A stretch of DNA of 64,000 nt from the NCBI GenBank assembly GCA_022826865.1, contig JAJDUC010000106.1:1-64000 (forward strand). The letters are read 5' to 3'. Origin of the DNA: Anaerolineae bacterium. GTDB taxonomy: Bacteria > Chloroflexota > Anaerolineae > Aggregatilineales > Phototrophicaceae. Shown here in pieces: positions 36,310-45,843 of this stretch (position 1 is its first letter; each line of letters starts with the position of its first letter). Both the position numbers and the translations under genes were made by a program. A model generated the notes under the pieces. It ran no database searches. It was not told the DNA's origin and saw only the letters and a program-made list of their open reading frames with translations.

Positions 36310-37644
36310 ATGAGGAAAATCTGTGTAATTGGCAGCGGATATGTCGGTCTGGTCACTGGCACCTGCTTTGCCGACTTGGGCAACGATGTGACGCTGGTTG
36401 ACATTGATGAACTCAAAATCGACATGCTGCTGGACGGCAAGATGCCCATTTATGAGCCCGGCCTGGCTGAGGTGGCGCAGCGCAATACCGAGGCCGGGCG
36501 CATGCATTTCACGACCTCTTACGCGGTTGGGCTCAAACAGGCGGAGTTTGTATTCATCTGCGTCGGCACGCCTTCCGGCGTCGATGGCGAGGCCGATTTG
36601 CAATACGTGCGGGCCGCGGCGCAATCCATCGCCAAAACGATGGATCATCCCATGATCATCGTCAACAAATCGACCGTGCCGGTGGGCACGGGCGACTGGA
36701 CCACAGAAATCATCAGCAGCAATCAACCGCAGCCGATCGGGTTTTCTGTTGTATCTTGTCCGGAATTCCTGCGCGAAGGCTCCGCCATTGCTGATTTTAT
36801 GCACCCCGACCGGACTGTTTTGGGATCAACCGATCCGGCAGCGGCCGAGACCGTAGCCGAGCTCTACGCGCCGCTCGACTCGCCAATTGTCGTCACTGAC
36901 CTGCGCACGGCCGAGATGATCAAATACGCCTCCAACGCCTTCCTGGCCACTCGCATCAGCTTTATCAACGAGATCAGCATAATCTGCGAACGGCTCGGCG
37001 CCGATGTGACCGAAGTCGCGCGCGGCATGGGTTTCGACAAACGGATCGGCCCCCATTTTTTGCAGGCCGGCGTCGGCTTCGGCGGTTCCTGTTTCCCCAA
37101 AGATGTCAAGGCGCTGGCGAATATGGCGCAAACGCATGGCATGCACCCCCAGCTGCTCAATGCGGTGATGGAGATCAACGCCTTTCAACGGCGTCAAATC
37201 ACCCTGAAGGCGCGGGAAATGCTTGGCGGCAGCCTAAATGGCAAGACCGTTGCCATTCTCGGCCTGGCCTTCAAAGAGAATACGGACGACACGCGCGAGT
37301 CGCCGGCGCTGACGGTGGCGCGTTCGCTCATCAATCAGGGCGCTACCGTCAAAGCCTATGACCCGGTCGCGATGGAGAATGCCAACCGCGAAGTGCCGAG
37401 CATCGTCCTCTGCGACAACTCCTACTGCGCCGCCGAAGATGCTGACGCCCTGCTCGTCTTGACACCTTGGAACGAATTCAAACACCTCGATATGCGCCGG
37501 GTGCGGCAAGCGATGAAACAGCCCATCTTGATCGACGGGCGCAACATGTACAGCCCGGAGGAATTGCGTCTGCTCGGCTTCGAATATCGCGGCGTCGGGC
37601 GCGGTTACAATGGCGAAGGGTCTACCAGCAACGGCCAGGAATGA
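36310..37644 (+). CDS. ugd: UDP-glucose 6-dehydrogenase
   Basis: Oxidises UDP-glucose to UDP-glucuronate with two NAD+, supplying acidic sugars for surface polysaccharide. The 444-aa length is normal. The NAD site is [17 protein letters not shown], and the catalytic cysteine is C261 in [37 protein letters not shown] and [14 protein letters not shown] are also classic. Three bases separate its stop from the convergent kinase gene. Several glycosyltransferase genes occur in the same window, but not adjacent. Confidence 0.95.
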   Translation: MRKICVIGSGYVGLVTGTCFADLGNDVTLVDIDELKIDMLLDGKMPIYEPGLAEVAQRNTEAGRMHFTTSYAVGLKQAEFVFICVGTPSGVDGEADLQYVRAAAQSIAKTMDHPMIIVNKSTVPVGTGDWTTEIISSNQPQPIGFSVVSCPEFLREGSAIADFMHPDRTVLGSTDPAAAETVAELYAPLDSPIVVTDLRTAEMIKYASNAFLATRISFINEISIICERLGADVTEVARGMGFDKRIGPHFLQAGVGFGGSCFPKDVKALANMAQTHGMHPQLLNAVMEINAFQRRQITLKAREMLGGSLNGKTVAILGLAFKENTDDTRESPALTVARSLINQGATVKAYDPVAMENANREVPSIVLCDNSYCAAEDADALLVLTPWNEFKHLDMRRVRQAMKQPILIDGRNMYSPEELRLLGFEYRGVGRGYNGEGSTSNGQE

Positions 37645-37647
37645 GGA

Positions 37648-38625
37648 CTAGGATTCCGCCAGGCTGACCTGGACCGGCGTCGGCTGCAGCGCGGGAATGC
37701 CCGCGCGCAGGGGCTGGCCGGCCAATCCGCCGCTGGCGCCGGCCACCGCCCGCCCGCAAAAACAGCCAATCGCAAGACATTCTTCGATGGAAAGGCCGTC
37801 GAGCCAACCCGCCAGAAAGCCCGCGCCAAAGCTGTCGCCAGCGCCGATCCCGTCCCCGCCATCGGCTGCCGGCTGGACGGACTGGCTGAATTCAGACCCA
37901 TCCCGCCAAGCCAGCGCGCCGTCGACATCGCACTTCACAACCAACAACGGCACGCGCCCCCGCAAGGCCGCGACCGCGCTTGCGAAGTCCCGCTCGCCAC
38001 TCAGATACAGCGCCTCTTGAGCGTTGGGCAGGAGCACATCCAAAAGCGGAAAAGCGCGTTGCAAGTCATAATCCCAACGCTCTTCCGGGTCCCAATTCGT
38101 ATCGAGTGAGATGGTCAAACCCTGCCGCTTCGCGCGATTTAATATGTCTATCCAATGCGGCAGCAATCCCGTGTGCAGGTACAGGCTGCCATAGTGCAAA
38201 TGCCGCGCGGACGACAGGATCTCGTCGCTGACATCAGCGGGTCTCAAGGTATTCAGCGCGCCAAAATGTGTCAGCATGGCGCGATCATCGCCTTGCACAA
38301 GATGCACAGTCACGCCTGTGCGCAATTCTCGGTCCACTGCAATGTAGCGCGTATCGACGCCGGCCGCGTACAAGGTGTCGATGATGAGTTGCCCAAAGGC
38401 GTCATCGCCAACCCGCCCCAAAATCGCGACCTTCAAGCCGAGTTTGGCTGCTTGCGCGGCGAAAATGCAGCCGGAGCCGCCCATCTCCAGGTCATAGCCT
38501 GCGACAATTTTTTCGGCCTGGCCGAATTGCGGCGCAACATCATTATCGCGCAAAATCAAGTCGACACAGGTATCGCCAAAGGTGACGATGTCATAAGTTT
38601 TTGGCAATTGCGCGCTTTTTATCAT
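37648..38625 (-). CDS. PfkB-family carbohydrate kinase
   Basis: A 325-aa ribokinase-fold sugar kinase. N-terminal signature YDIVTFGDTCVDLILRD and GGSGCIFAAQAAKLGLKV; C-terminal ATP/anion-hole signature DGIGAGDSFGAGFLAGWL with catalytic aspartate in GAGD. ATG 38625 has GGAGCGACG upstream; the frame is open to 38685, inside iolD. It lies 13 nt after iolD in the same operon. By analogy to inositol operons it could be IolC (5-dehydro-2-deoxygluconokinase), but the sequence alone does not separate that from other PfkB kinases. Confidence 0.88.
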   Translation of the reverse strand: MIKSAQLPKTYDIVTFGDTCVDLILRDNDVAPQFGQAEKIVAGYDLEMGGSGCIFAAQAAKLGLKVAILGRVGDDAFGQLIIDTLYAAGVDTRYIAVDRELRTGVTVHLVQGDDRAMLTHFGALNTLRPADVSDEILSSARHLHYGSLYLHTGLLPHWIDILNRAKRQGLTISLDTNWDPEERWDYDLQRAFPLLDVLLPNAQEALYLSGERDFASAVAALRGRVPLLVVKCDVDGALAWRDGSEFSQSVQPAADGGDGIGAGDSFGAGFLAGWLDGLSIEECLAIGCFCGRAVAGASGGLAGQPLRAGIPALQPTPVQVSLAES

Positions 38626-38638
38626 CGTCGCTCCAAAC

Positions 38639-40546
38639 TTACCAATAATAGCGTTGGCCCTGGCGGCCTTCTTCACGCTCGGCAACGAGCTGCCTGGTCG
38701 TCTCGTCGTCAGTCACTTCAGCGCCAAAGACATCCCACCAGATGCCCGAGCGGGGCAAGCGGCTGTAACGCTCAATCTGCGCGACGATCATGCAGGAACC
38801 GTCTTCAGTTCGCGCCGCCGCCAAAGCCGCTTTAAGTTCGTCCTCGTCGCTGACGTTCCAGGCGCTCAGACCGATGCTTTCGGCGTTCTTGGCGTAGTCA
38901 ATCTGAACAAAATCACCGTCATCCAGCTTACCCGTCTCTTGATCGCGAAGGCGAAACTCGTTGCCAAGGCTATGCCCGACTAGCGCTTTTTGATGGCCGT
39001 GGATGGATTGGAAGCCGTCGTTCTGAAGGAGAATCACTGTCAGCTTCAGTCCTTCCTGAACGGCCGTTTTTAATTCCATCGGGTGCAGCAAATAATTGCC
39101 GTCTCCCAGGAAAACGTATACTTCGCCGGCGTCATCCGGCCGCGCCAGGCCTACGCCAATGGCGCCGGGGATGTCGTAGCCCATGCAAGAATTGCCGAAC
39201 TCCAGATGCAAGCCGCGCCCGGCGGTCGCCTCAAACAGTTGGTGCAAGTCGCCCGGCGCTGTGCCCGCCGCGCAAACCAGGGTATCGCCCGCATTCATGA
39301 AGTCGTTAAGGACGCCTATAACCTGCGCCTGGCTCATGCGCTCGTTGGGATATTGCACATAGATTGAATCCCGCTTCTGCTGCAGCCAGGCTTGCCGGTC
39401 AACCGCGACAGCTTCGACATAGCCGGCGTTGGGTTTAATTCCCGCCTCGCGGCCGGCGGCGATCAGCCGGCGCAGCGTCTCGCGGGCGTCGGCGACAATC
39501 GGCAATGCGCCAAGTTTATGGGCATGCGCGCCGCTGACGTTGATGCTGACGAAGCGGACATCCGGGTTTTGCCAGGCCGAATAAGAACCAGTCGCGAAAT
39601 CCGCCAGACGTGTGCCGACCAGGAAAACCAAATCGGCATCAGCCGCGTATTTGCCGGACAGAGGCGTGCCGGTGTGTCCGCTGCCGCCAATCAAAAGCGG
39701 CGATTCCTGCTGCAATGCGCCGCGGCCGGAGTGCGTTTCACCAACTGGAATGCCGAATGCGTCTGAAAATGCTCTCAATTCCGCCCAGGCTTTGGCGTAG
39801 TGGACGCCGCCGCCCGCCAGAATATAGGGCCGTTCGGCCGTCTTCAGCAGTTCGATCGCTTCCGCGAGGCGACGTTCATCCGGGCTGCGCCGCTCGATGC
39901 GCCAAACTTTTTTGCGGAAGAAATTCACCGGATAATCAAAGGCAACGCTCTGAATATCCTGCGGCAATGCAATTGTCGCCGGGCCGGCGTCGACCGGGTC
40001 TGTCATCACGCGCATCGCTTCGGGAGCGGCATAGAGAAGCTGCTCCGGACGACTGATGCGATCGAAGAATTGGCTCACCACGCGAAAACAATCAGTCACG
40101 CTCATATCAAGCGAAACGGGATGTTCGATGTCCTGCAGCACCTGGCCCTGGAAACGGGTCGCATAATAATCCGAAGGCAGCAGCAGCACCGGCAAACGGT
40201 TGATATGGGCGGTCGCGGCGCCCGTGACCATATTGGTGGCGCCGGGCCCAATTGAGGTCGTGCAGGCGAATGTCTGCGTACGCAAGCGCGCGCGGGCGAA
40301 GCCGGAGGCGGCATGGACCATCGATTGTTCGTTCGTCGGCTGATAATAAGGCAAATCAGCGCCATATTCCCAAAGCGCCTGGCTCAAGCCACTGACATTG
40401 CCATGCCCGAAAATGCCCCAAATCGCCGGGATAAAGCGCTGCTGCTCGCCGTCGTATTCCGTGTATTGCGCCTGCAGGAACTTGACAAGAGCCTGCCCCA
40501 TCGTCAGCCGCTGCGTCGCCTGCCCGGCAAATGGTTGAAACATCAT
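38639..40546 (-). CDS. iolD: 3D-(3,5/4)-trihydroxycyclohexane-1,2-dione hydrolase (inositol catabolism, ThDP-dependent)
   Basis: A 635-aa thiamine-diphosphate enzyme that opens the ring of a myo-inositol breakdown intermediate to 5-deoxy-glucuronate. Recognised by MGQALVKFLQAQY..DGEQQRFIPAIWGIFGHGNVSG and LPYYQPTNEQSMVHAA (with the ThDP-activating glutamate), TSIGPGATNM and LPVLLLPSDYYATR. The ThDP/Mg motif GDGNYLLHPMELKTAV..LLQNDGFQSIHGHQ is also present. Its ATG overlaps the purB stop by 4 nt and the kinase follows after 13 nt. Other iol genes (iolB, iolE, iolG, iolA, iolJ) are not in the window. Confidence 0.92.
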   Translation of the reverse strand: MMFQPFAGQATQRLTMGQALVKFLQAQYTEYDGEQQRFIPAIWGIFGHGNVSGLSQALWEYGADLPYYQPTNEQSMVHAASGFARARLRTQTFACTTSIGPGATNMVTGAATAHINRLPVLLLPSDYYATRFQGQVLQDIEHPVSLDMSVTDCFRVVSQFFDRISRPEQLLYAAPEAMRVMTDPVDAGPATIALPQDIQSVAFDYPVNFFRKKVWRIERRSPDERRLAEAIELLKTAERPYILAGGGVHYAKAWAELRAFSDAFGIPVGETHSGRGALQQESPLLIGGSGHTGTPLSGKYAADADLVFLVGTRLADFATGSYSAWQNPDVRFVSINVSGAHAHKLGALPIVADARETLRRLIAAGREAGIKPNAGYVEAVAVDRQAWLQQKRDSIYVQYPNERMSQAQVIGVLNDFMNAGDTLVCAAGTAPGDLHQLFEATAGRGLHLEFGNSCMGYDIPGAIGVGLARPDDAGEVYVFLGDGNYLLHPMELKTAVQEGLKLTVILLQNDGFQSIHGHQKALVGHSLGNEFRLRDQETGKLDDGDFVQIDYAKNAESIGLSAWNVSDEDELKAALAAARTEDGSCMIVAQIERYSRLPRSGIWWDVFGAEVTDDETTRQLVAEREEGRQGQRYYW

Positions 40547-41982
40547 TCTGCGCTCTCCATGATCTTTTCCGCGACCGTTTCGCTGTCGCCCGCTTCTGCC
40601 GTTGACGTCGGCGCCGGGTAACGTTCAGCCCGGGCCAGTTGCGCCGCGCATCCGATGTAGGACGCCGGCGTCAACTGCAGCAGACACCGCTTCTCTTCAT
40701 CCGGGATATCCTGATCGCGGATGAAACGATGCAAGCGCTCGCGCGTAACCGGTTTGCCGCGCGTCAAGGCGCTTAGCCGTTCATAGGCATCCGCGACATG
40801 ATGCTGGCGGAGAATCGTCTGCACCGCCTCCGCCAGCACTTCCCAAGCGTTATCCAGGTCGGCGGCTAGAGCCGCGCGATCGAGGTCGAACTTGCCCAAA
40901 CTCCGTCGCAAGGTAGATACGGCCAGATAGCTGTGCGCAATGCCGACGCCATAATTTCTTAAGGCCGATGAATCGCTGAGGTCGCGCTGCAAGCGGGATA
41001 CCGGCAGCTTCTCCGCCAAGTGCGCCAAAGTCGCGCTGCTGACGCCAAGGTTGGCTTCGGCATTTTCATAATCGATCGGGTTCACTTTATGCGGCATCGT
41101 GGAAGAGCCAACCTCCCCGGCAATGGCGCGCTGCCGAAAATAACCGAGCGAAATGTAAGCCCACATATCCCGGCAGAAGTCAAGCAGCACGGTATTGCAG
41201 CGTATGAGAGCATGCGCCAGCTCGGCCAGCCAATCGTGCGCTTCGATTTGAGTCGTCAGCGGATTATGCGCCAACCCGAGTCCAATCACAAACCGCCGCG
41301 ACAATTCTTGCCAGTCCACCTGCGGGTAAGCGAGCGCCTGCGCGTTATAGGCGCCGACAGCGCCATTAAACTTGCCAAGATATTCCTGGGTCTCGATCTG
41401 CGCCAGTTGCCGACGGAGGCGATGCGCGAATACAGCGACCTCCTTGCCGACGGTGGTGGGCGTGGCGGCCTGTCCATGCGTGCGCCCAAGCATCGCCGCA
41501 TCCGCCGTCGAGCGGGCCAGCTCGTCAAGCTTCATCAGCAAACCCTTGGCCGCCGGTTGCCAGATATCGCGCACAACATCGCGAAACATCAAGGCATAGG
41601 CCAGATTGTTGATATCGTCAGATGTGCAGGCGAAATGAACCGAAGCAATGATATCTTGCAGACTCGTGCCCAGCAAACGCTCTCGGATATAGTATTCAAC
41701 CGCCTTGGCATCGTGATTGGTTTCGGTCTCCAGCATTTTGACGCGCCTTGCCGCGTCCTCATCAAAATTGGATACCATAGACTCTAATAACGCGGTTTCC
41801 GCGTCGGTGAATCGTCTGACATGCGCGATATCGGCCTGCGCGGACATGAATAAAAGCCAGCGCAGCTCGACCTGGATGCGATATTTTATCAGCGCCCATT
41901 CCGAAAGATGGTCGCGCAGCAGCATCAGTCGTTCACTGTAGCGCCCATCCAATGGCGAAATCGCATATAGACCCGCGCTCAC
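40543..41982 (-). CDS. purB: Adenylosuccinate lyase
   Basis: Catalyses two steps of purine synthesis (SAICAR to AICAR, adenylosuccinate to AMP). The 479-aa length and sequence resemble the E. coli-like form: ISPLDGRYSERL at the N-terminus, TNHDAKAVEYYIRERL, ARTHGQAATPTT-like LGRTHGQAATPTTVGKE, and the fumarase/lyase signature SSTMPHKVNPIDYENAEAN. The start is GTG 41982 with AAGGAGAG upstream. It heads an operon with iolD and a sugar kinase, an unusual pairing of purine synthesis with inositol breakdown genes. Confidence 0.94.
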   Translation of the reverse strand: MSAGLYAISPLDGRYSERLMLLRDHLSEWALIKYRIQVELRWLLFMSAQADIAHVRRFTDAETALLESMVSNFDEDAARRVKMLETETNHDAKAVEYYIRERLLGTSLQDIIASVHFACTSDDINNLAYALMFRDVVRDIWQPAAKGLLMKLDELARSTADAAMLGRTHGQAATPTTVGKEVAVFAHRLRRQLAQIETQEYLGKFNGAVGAYNAQALAYPQVDWQELSRRFVIGLGLAHNPLTTQIEAHDWLAELAHALIRCNTVLLDFCRDMWAYISLGYFRQRAIAGEVGSSTMPHKVNPIDYENAEANLGVSSATLAHLAEKLPVSRLQRDLSDSSALRNYGVGIAHSYLAVSTLRRSLGKFDLDRAALAADLDNAWEVLAEAVQTILRQHHVADAYERLSALTRGKPVTRERLHRFIRDQDIPDEEKRCLLQLTPASYIGCAAQLARAERYPAPTSTAEAGDSETVAEKIMESAE

Positions 41983-42058
41983 GATCTGTCATCTCTCCTT
42001 TCTTTGGAGCAGATATTGTACTATGGTTGCGCCGATATTTCCCGTCGCCGGGAAACTC

Positions 42059-42234
42059 GGTAGTGTATCCATTTCGATTGAAACAGTCTGGTAGGGGCGA
42101 TCCGATGGATCGCTCGATGGGTACGAACAGGATCGATATTGGGCGGCTCACCGGGGCGCGTGGACACAGCCCGTCAGTCGCCCCTACCAAATCGTCGGTA
42201 TTTGAAGAAACCCAACCGACTTTGATACAGTAAC
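42059..42234. mobile_element. MITE-like element, copy 2 (176 bp) with 8-bp target duplication
   Basis: Starts GGTAGTGTATC and ends GATACAGTAAC, flanked by direct repeats GGAAACTC at 42051-42058 and 42235-42242. It shares most of its length with copies at 25871 and 62912. The central right palindrome has been replaced by a longer GGGGCGCGTGGACACAGCC segment, and the left palindrome arm has one mismatch. No coding capacity. It fills the 329-nt gap between purB and the divergent agmatine deiminase gene; the rest of that gap shows nothing else. Confidence 0.85.
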
Positions 42235-42311
42235 GGAAACTCGCTCTGCGAGTCCGCGCCGGCACTGGGCACAACATCGGTATTGTTCAAGCGCAGATCG
42301 GAGGAGGCAGG

Positions 42312-43424
42312 ATGCCGCAGCGAATTGACTCGACGCCGAGGGCGGATGGATATCGTATGCCAGCCGAGTGGGAAGAGCATGCGGGGTGCTGGATGCTTTG
42401 GCCGCAGCGGCGCGACACCTGGCGCAATGGCGGCAAGCCGGCGCAGTGCGCCTTCGTCGATGTGGCCGAGAAAATCGCGCGCTTTGAACCCGTGACGATG
42501 GGCGTCAATCGGGATCAGTACGAAAACGCCCGGGCCATGCTTCCGCCCCAAATCCGCGTCGTTGAACTGTCGAACAACGACGCCTGGATACGCGATATCG
42601 GCGCCACCTTCGTCGTCAGCGACCAGGGAAGCGCGCGCGGCGTAAACTGGAAATTCAATGCCTGGGGCGGCCTGCAAAAAATGATGTATTTTCCCTGGGA
42701 CCAAGATGATCTCCTGCCCATCAAAATGCTCGAGGTCGAAGGCCTGGACCGCTACGACGCGCCCCTGGTCATGGAAGGCGGCTCGATACACGTCGATGGC
42801 CAGGGCACTTTAATCACGACTGAACAGTGCCTGCTGCATACCAATCGCAATCCAGATCTTTCCCGCGGCGACATCGAAGACTATCTGGCGGACTACTTGA
42901 ACATTGAGCAAATCATCTGGCTGCCGCGCGGCGTCTATGAAGATGAGACGGACGGCCATGTCGATAATATCTGCTGTATCGTCCGTCCCGGCGTTGTCGC
43001 CCTGACCTGGACCGATGACCGAAGCGATCCGCAATACGAGCGTTCGGCGGAAGCCTATGACAAGCTGATGTCGGCGCGGGACGCGCGGGGCGCGTCGCTG
43101 GAAGTCCACAAGATTCATCAGCCGGACCCAATGACCATGACCCGGGAAGAGGCCGAGGGATTGGATGTGGTGGATACGGCTTTTTTGCGGCCACAGGGCG
43201 AACGCCTGGCGGGCTCGTATATCAACTTCTACATCGCCAATGGCGCGATCATCCTGCCGCAGTTTGGCGATCGGCGGGATGAGGACGCCTGTCGCAAACT
43301 GGCGGAGTTGTTCCCGGCGCGCCAGGTCGTCGGCGTCTATGCGCGCGAAATCCTCTTGGGCGGCGGCAACATCCACTGCATCACGCAGCAGCAGCCGGCG
43401 GGACACGCGTCGTCAAGCGCATAG
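42312..43424 (+). CDS. aguA: Agmatine deiminase (peptidyl-arginine-deiminase family)
   Basis: Hydrolyses agmatine to N-carbamoylputrescine and ammonia, a route from arginine to putrescine. The 370-aa length is normal. Family signatures: [75 protein letters not shown], and the C-terminal [15 protein letters not shown] with the nucleophile C356. GGAGGAGG lies just upstream of the ATG. No N-carbamoylputrescine amidase gene is adjacent. The small Nfu_N-like gene follows after 18 nt. Confidence 0.94.
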   Translation: MPQRIDSTPRADGYRMPAEWEEHAGCWMLWPQRRDTWRNGGKPAQCAFVDVAEKIARFEPVTMGVNRDQYENARAMLPPQIRVVELSNNDAWIRDIGATFVVSDQGSARGVNWKFNAWGGLQKMMYFPWDQDDLLPIKMLEVEGLDRYDAPLVMEGGSIHVDGQGTLITTEQCLLHTNRNPDLSRGDIEDYLADYLNIEQIIWLPRGVYEDETDGHVDNICCIVRPGVVALTWTDDRSDPQYERSAEAYDKLMSARDARGASLEVHKIHQPDPMTMTREEAEGLDVVDTAFLRPQGERLAGSYINFYIANGAIILPQFGDRRDEDACRKLAELFPARQVVGVYAREILLGGGNIHCITQQQPAGHASSSA

Positions 43425-43442
43425 AACCCGAGGAGCGCCAGC

Positions 43443-43724
43443 ATGTCAGAATACGTGACCGTCGAAGTTGAGTTTGGCGACGCGCCCGACATCGCCGACT
43501 TGTTCGTGAATCAGACGCTGACCGAGAACGCCGAAGAGCGCTATGCCAATCCGGCGGAAGGCGACTTGGGCTCGCCAATCGCGCAGACCTTGTTTGCCGC
43601 GGTTGCAGGCCTTCGGGCTTTGACCATCAGCCCGGACTGCCTCACACTGGAGCGCGAGCCGGGTTATGAATGGGAGGCCATCATCGATGAAGTGCGCGAC
43701 GTTCTGCGAGATTGGTATCTTTAG
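43443..43724 (+). CDS. Nfu/NifU N-terminal-domain-like small protein
   Basis: A 93-aa protein. The pattern ..NPAEGDLGSPIAQTLFAAVAGLRALTISPDCLTLERE..YEWEAIIDEVRDVL matches the Nfu_N domain (a short N-terminal module of Fe-S scaffold proteins). The C-terminal CxxC scaffold domain is absent, so it would not hold a cluster by itself. It starts at ATG 43443 with GAGGAG upstream, 18 nt after aguA. The stop overlaps the convergent zinc-ribbon gene by 4 nt. The role is unknown. Confidence 0.65.
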   Translation: MSEYVTVEVEFGDAPDIADLFVNQTLTENAEERYANPAEGDLGSPIAQTLFAAVAGLRALTISPDCLTLEREPGYEWEAIIDEVRDVLRDWYL

Positions 43725-44023
43725 CTAGGCGTTTCGCTTGGCGCCGGACCGTCGTCGGCTTCGTCGCGGCCGCGCACCTGCTTGAACATATCGTCAACTT
43801 GCCGTCCGTCGCCCGATTCCAGAACGGACAGCATTTCGCCGGAGGACATCTTGGCGTAGTCGCGGCCGGAACGTGGAATCGCCACCGCCGTGATCAGACG
43901 AGCCAGGTCCGATGCTTCGCAGGCCGGACAACGCGGCGTCGCCGCATCGTAATGCGCATAGGACTTGTAACGTACACTGAAGCGTTGGCCGCAGGCTTTG
44001 CAGCGGAAGTCGTATTGGGGCAC
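43721..44023 (-). CDS. FmdB-family zinc-ribbon protein
   Basis: A 100-aa protein that begins MPQYDFRCKACGQRFSV (GTG start at 44023, a typical FmdB beginning) and continues PRCPACEASDLARLI, giving two CxxC pairs for one zinc ion. The tail is acidic and disordered. The family's role is unclear; FmdB was named as a putative regulator of formamidase genes. The frame is open to 44056 inside the previous gene. It lies 19 nt after the dihydroorotate-dehydrogenase-like gene and is probably co-transcribed with it. Confidence 0.8.
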   Translation of the reverse strand: MPQYDFRCKACGQRFSVRYKSYAHYDAATPRCPACEASDLARLITAVAIPRSGRDYAKMSSGEMLSVLESGDGRQVDDMFKQVRGRDEADDGPAPSETPS

Positions 44024-44042
44024 GTCTTGTCGCCGCCCGTCC

Positions 44043-44966
44043 CTAGTTTGCGTCACCGGCGATATCGGACGAAACGCGGCGCTCTATCGCCTCGGTATGG
44101 CCCATATCCGGATTCCACTCGTCAAGGAAGGCATTCTTGTGCCGGGTGGCGATCCAGCCGCCGAGATCGCGCGCGATGCGCTCCAGCATTTTGGGCTGCA
44201 CCCAAGTCGCCGTATCCACCTGCACGGCAACAGCGCCGGCATCGATATAGTCGCGCGCGTCCTGAGGCGAATGGACGCCGCCGCTGCCGATAATCGGAAC
44301 ATCCTCGTCAATTTGACGCCGCAGCCGGCCCACCATGCGCAGAATCATCGGCTTCATCAAGGGGCCATAAATGCGTCCGCTCACCAGACGGCCGGTATTT
44401 GGATCGCGCGCCGTTCCCCGGGGCGCGGCTGTCATAACCAGCGCATCGGCCCCGGCATCGGCAATCGGCTCGGCCAGTTGATAACACTCATAAAAGGGCA
44501 AGCGCGCCAGCAAGGGTTTCTCCATCCGCGCAGACTTCACAAGCCGGACCGCGTCGGCAACTTCCATGTCATCGGCCAAGCCCAATTCCACCGCAGCAAT
44601 TTCTTCAACCTCGTCCAAAATCGCGCACCCCCTCCGCAGCTGCCCGACACTTGTAGCGGCCAAATGCAAGATGACCGGCACGGGCATCTTCGCCCAGACC
44701 TTGCGCTGTTGTCTGATCAATTTGACAAGCCCGGGATTCGGCAAGCCGGTGTGCAGCAAGATTCCGGCATCCAGGGCAATCATCCTCGTGCCGGATGCCG
44801 GGCTCCGCGCTTCGACCGTGACCGGATTCGTCACAATCGCGCCCAGCTTGTCGTAGTCAACAAGCGCCTTGTAACTGTCGCCGAAGCCAACCGCGCCCGC
44901 GGCCGGCAAAACCGGCGTCGACAGGACCAGACTGTATTTTCCAGGACGCGTGATTTCTATCGCCAT
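44043..44966 (-). CDS. Dihydroorotate-dehydrogenase-like flavoprotein (divergent PyrD)
   Basis: A 307-aa TIM-barrel FMN protein of the class-1 DHODH family: VLPAAGAVGFGDSY, GAIVTNPVT, ATSVGQLRRG, PIIGSGGVHSPQDARDYIDAGAVAVQVDTA. True class-1B PyrD proteins carry an NxSCPN catalytic loop after the central strand. Here the equivalent region reads VELGLADDMEVAD, without the catalytic cysteine or serine. It follows a PyrK-like gene by 13 nt, so the two proteins probably form a complex. Either the catalytic residue has moved or the substrate is not dihydroorotate. Confidence 0.75.
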   Translation of the reverse strand: MAIEITRPGKYSLVLSTPVLPAAGAVGFGDSYKALVDYDKLGAIVTNPVTVEARSPASGTRMIALDAGILLHTGLPNPGLVKLIRQQRKVWAKMPVPVILHLAATSVGQLRRGCAILDEVEEIAAVELGLADDMEVADAVRLVKSARMEKPLLARLPFYECYQLAEPIADAGADALVMTAAPRGTARDPNTGRLVSGRIYGPLMKPMILRMVGRLRRQIDEDVPIIGSGGVHSPQDARDYIDAGAVAVQVDTATWVQPKMLERIARDLGGWIATRHKNAFLDEWNPDMGHTEAIERRVSSDIAGDAN

Positions 44967-44979
44967 GGCAAATTGACCG

Positions 44980-45738
44980 CTAATTCAGGCGCAAAGTCGT
45001 TAAGTCGAAGGCGGGCCCATCCACGCATTGCAGCTTTTGCTCGCCGCGCAGCTTGAGAATGCAAGCGTGGCATGCGCCAACGCCGCAAGGCAGCGGACGC
45101 TGCATCACGCCGAAAATATAATTGGCCGGCACATCATTGCGCCGCTGCCGAATCAACTTCATGATTTCGCCAAAATAGTGGAGTTCGCTCCCCTGCCCGA
45201 CAATGGCGAAGACTTGATCGGCCCAGCCCAAGGTCATGACCATGTCCGGCCAGGTCATGTTGTCGTCCGCGCGCACGATTTCCAGCTCCTCCGGCAGGTG
45301 ATTTGTGTCGTATTGGCGCGCCGTTCCCATCAATATCATCGTGATGCTCACCTGCTTCGTCAGCAGGGACGGCAACATCATCAGCAGCGCCGCCGGTGTC
45401 GTCTGATAGGCGATGAGCAAGATATTGCGCAGCTTGCGGCGAAATCGGAAGGGACGCCCCACCGGACCAATAATGCTAAGCAGTTGTCCCGGCACAAACT
45501 GCGCCTTTGCCGGCTGCTCAACAACGACGATATTGCTCGTCTGAACCTCGACTGGAAACCATAGCTCGCGCAAATATGGGTCCCAATGTTCGGATTCATA
45601 ATCTTTTTCGATGCGGCGCACGAGCAGCGCCTGCCCCGCCAGAAGGGAAGACAGCGAGCGATCCACCGCCAATTCCAAGCGTTGCGAATCACGATTGACG
45701 CGCTTGACGCGCTCGATATAAGCCTGCGTCTCTTTCAT
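44980..45738 (-). CDS. PyrK-like iron-sulfur/flavin electron-transfer subunit
   Basis: A 252-aa protein with the PyrK-type C-terminus: CGVGACHACILK..GEQKLQCVDGPAFDL, supplying four cysteines for a 2Fe-2S cluster. The N-terminal half is a ferredoxin-reductase-like barrel (VVVEQPAKAQFVPGQLLSIIGPVGRPF). The pyridine-nucleotide loop, normally GGGxGxAP, reads LIAYQTTPAALLMM and lacks the glycines, so NAD binding may be altered. ATG 45738 has GGGAAGGG upstream; the frame is open to 45789. It is co-operonic with the divergent PyrD-like gene. Confidence 0.78.
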   Translation of the reverse strand: MKETQAYIERVKRVNRDSQRLELAVDRSLSSLLAGQALLVRRIEKDYESEHWDPYLRELWFPVEVQTSNIVVVEQPAKAQFVPGQLLSIIGPVGRPFRFRRKLRNILLIAYQTTPAALLMMLPSLLTKQVSITMILMGTARQYDTNHLPEELEIVRADDNMTWPDMVMTLGWADQVFAIVGQGSELHYFGEIMKLIRQRRNDVPANYIFGVMQRPLPCGVGACHACILKLRGEQKLQCVDGPAFDLTTLRLN

Positions 45739-45843
45739 AAGCCAGGACCCTTCCCGATCCATTATAGACGCGTAATTCAATAGGGACAAAACGCGGATCC
45801 CCGCAATTCCGGCTGTGACCTGACTTAAAGGCGCAGCGGACGA

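Noticed and set aside
36072-36449. N-terminal extension of the acyl-CoA ligase frame to 36449
   Set aside because: It would cover the divergent promoter and the start of ugd, and the translated part is low-complexity and unlike any ligase N-terminus. ATG 36071 has a ribosome site.
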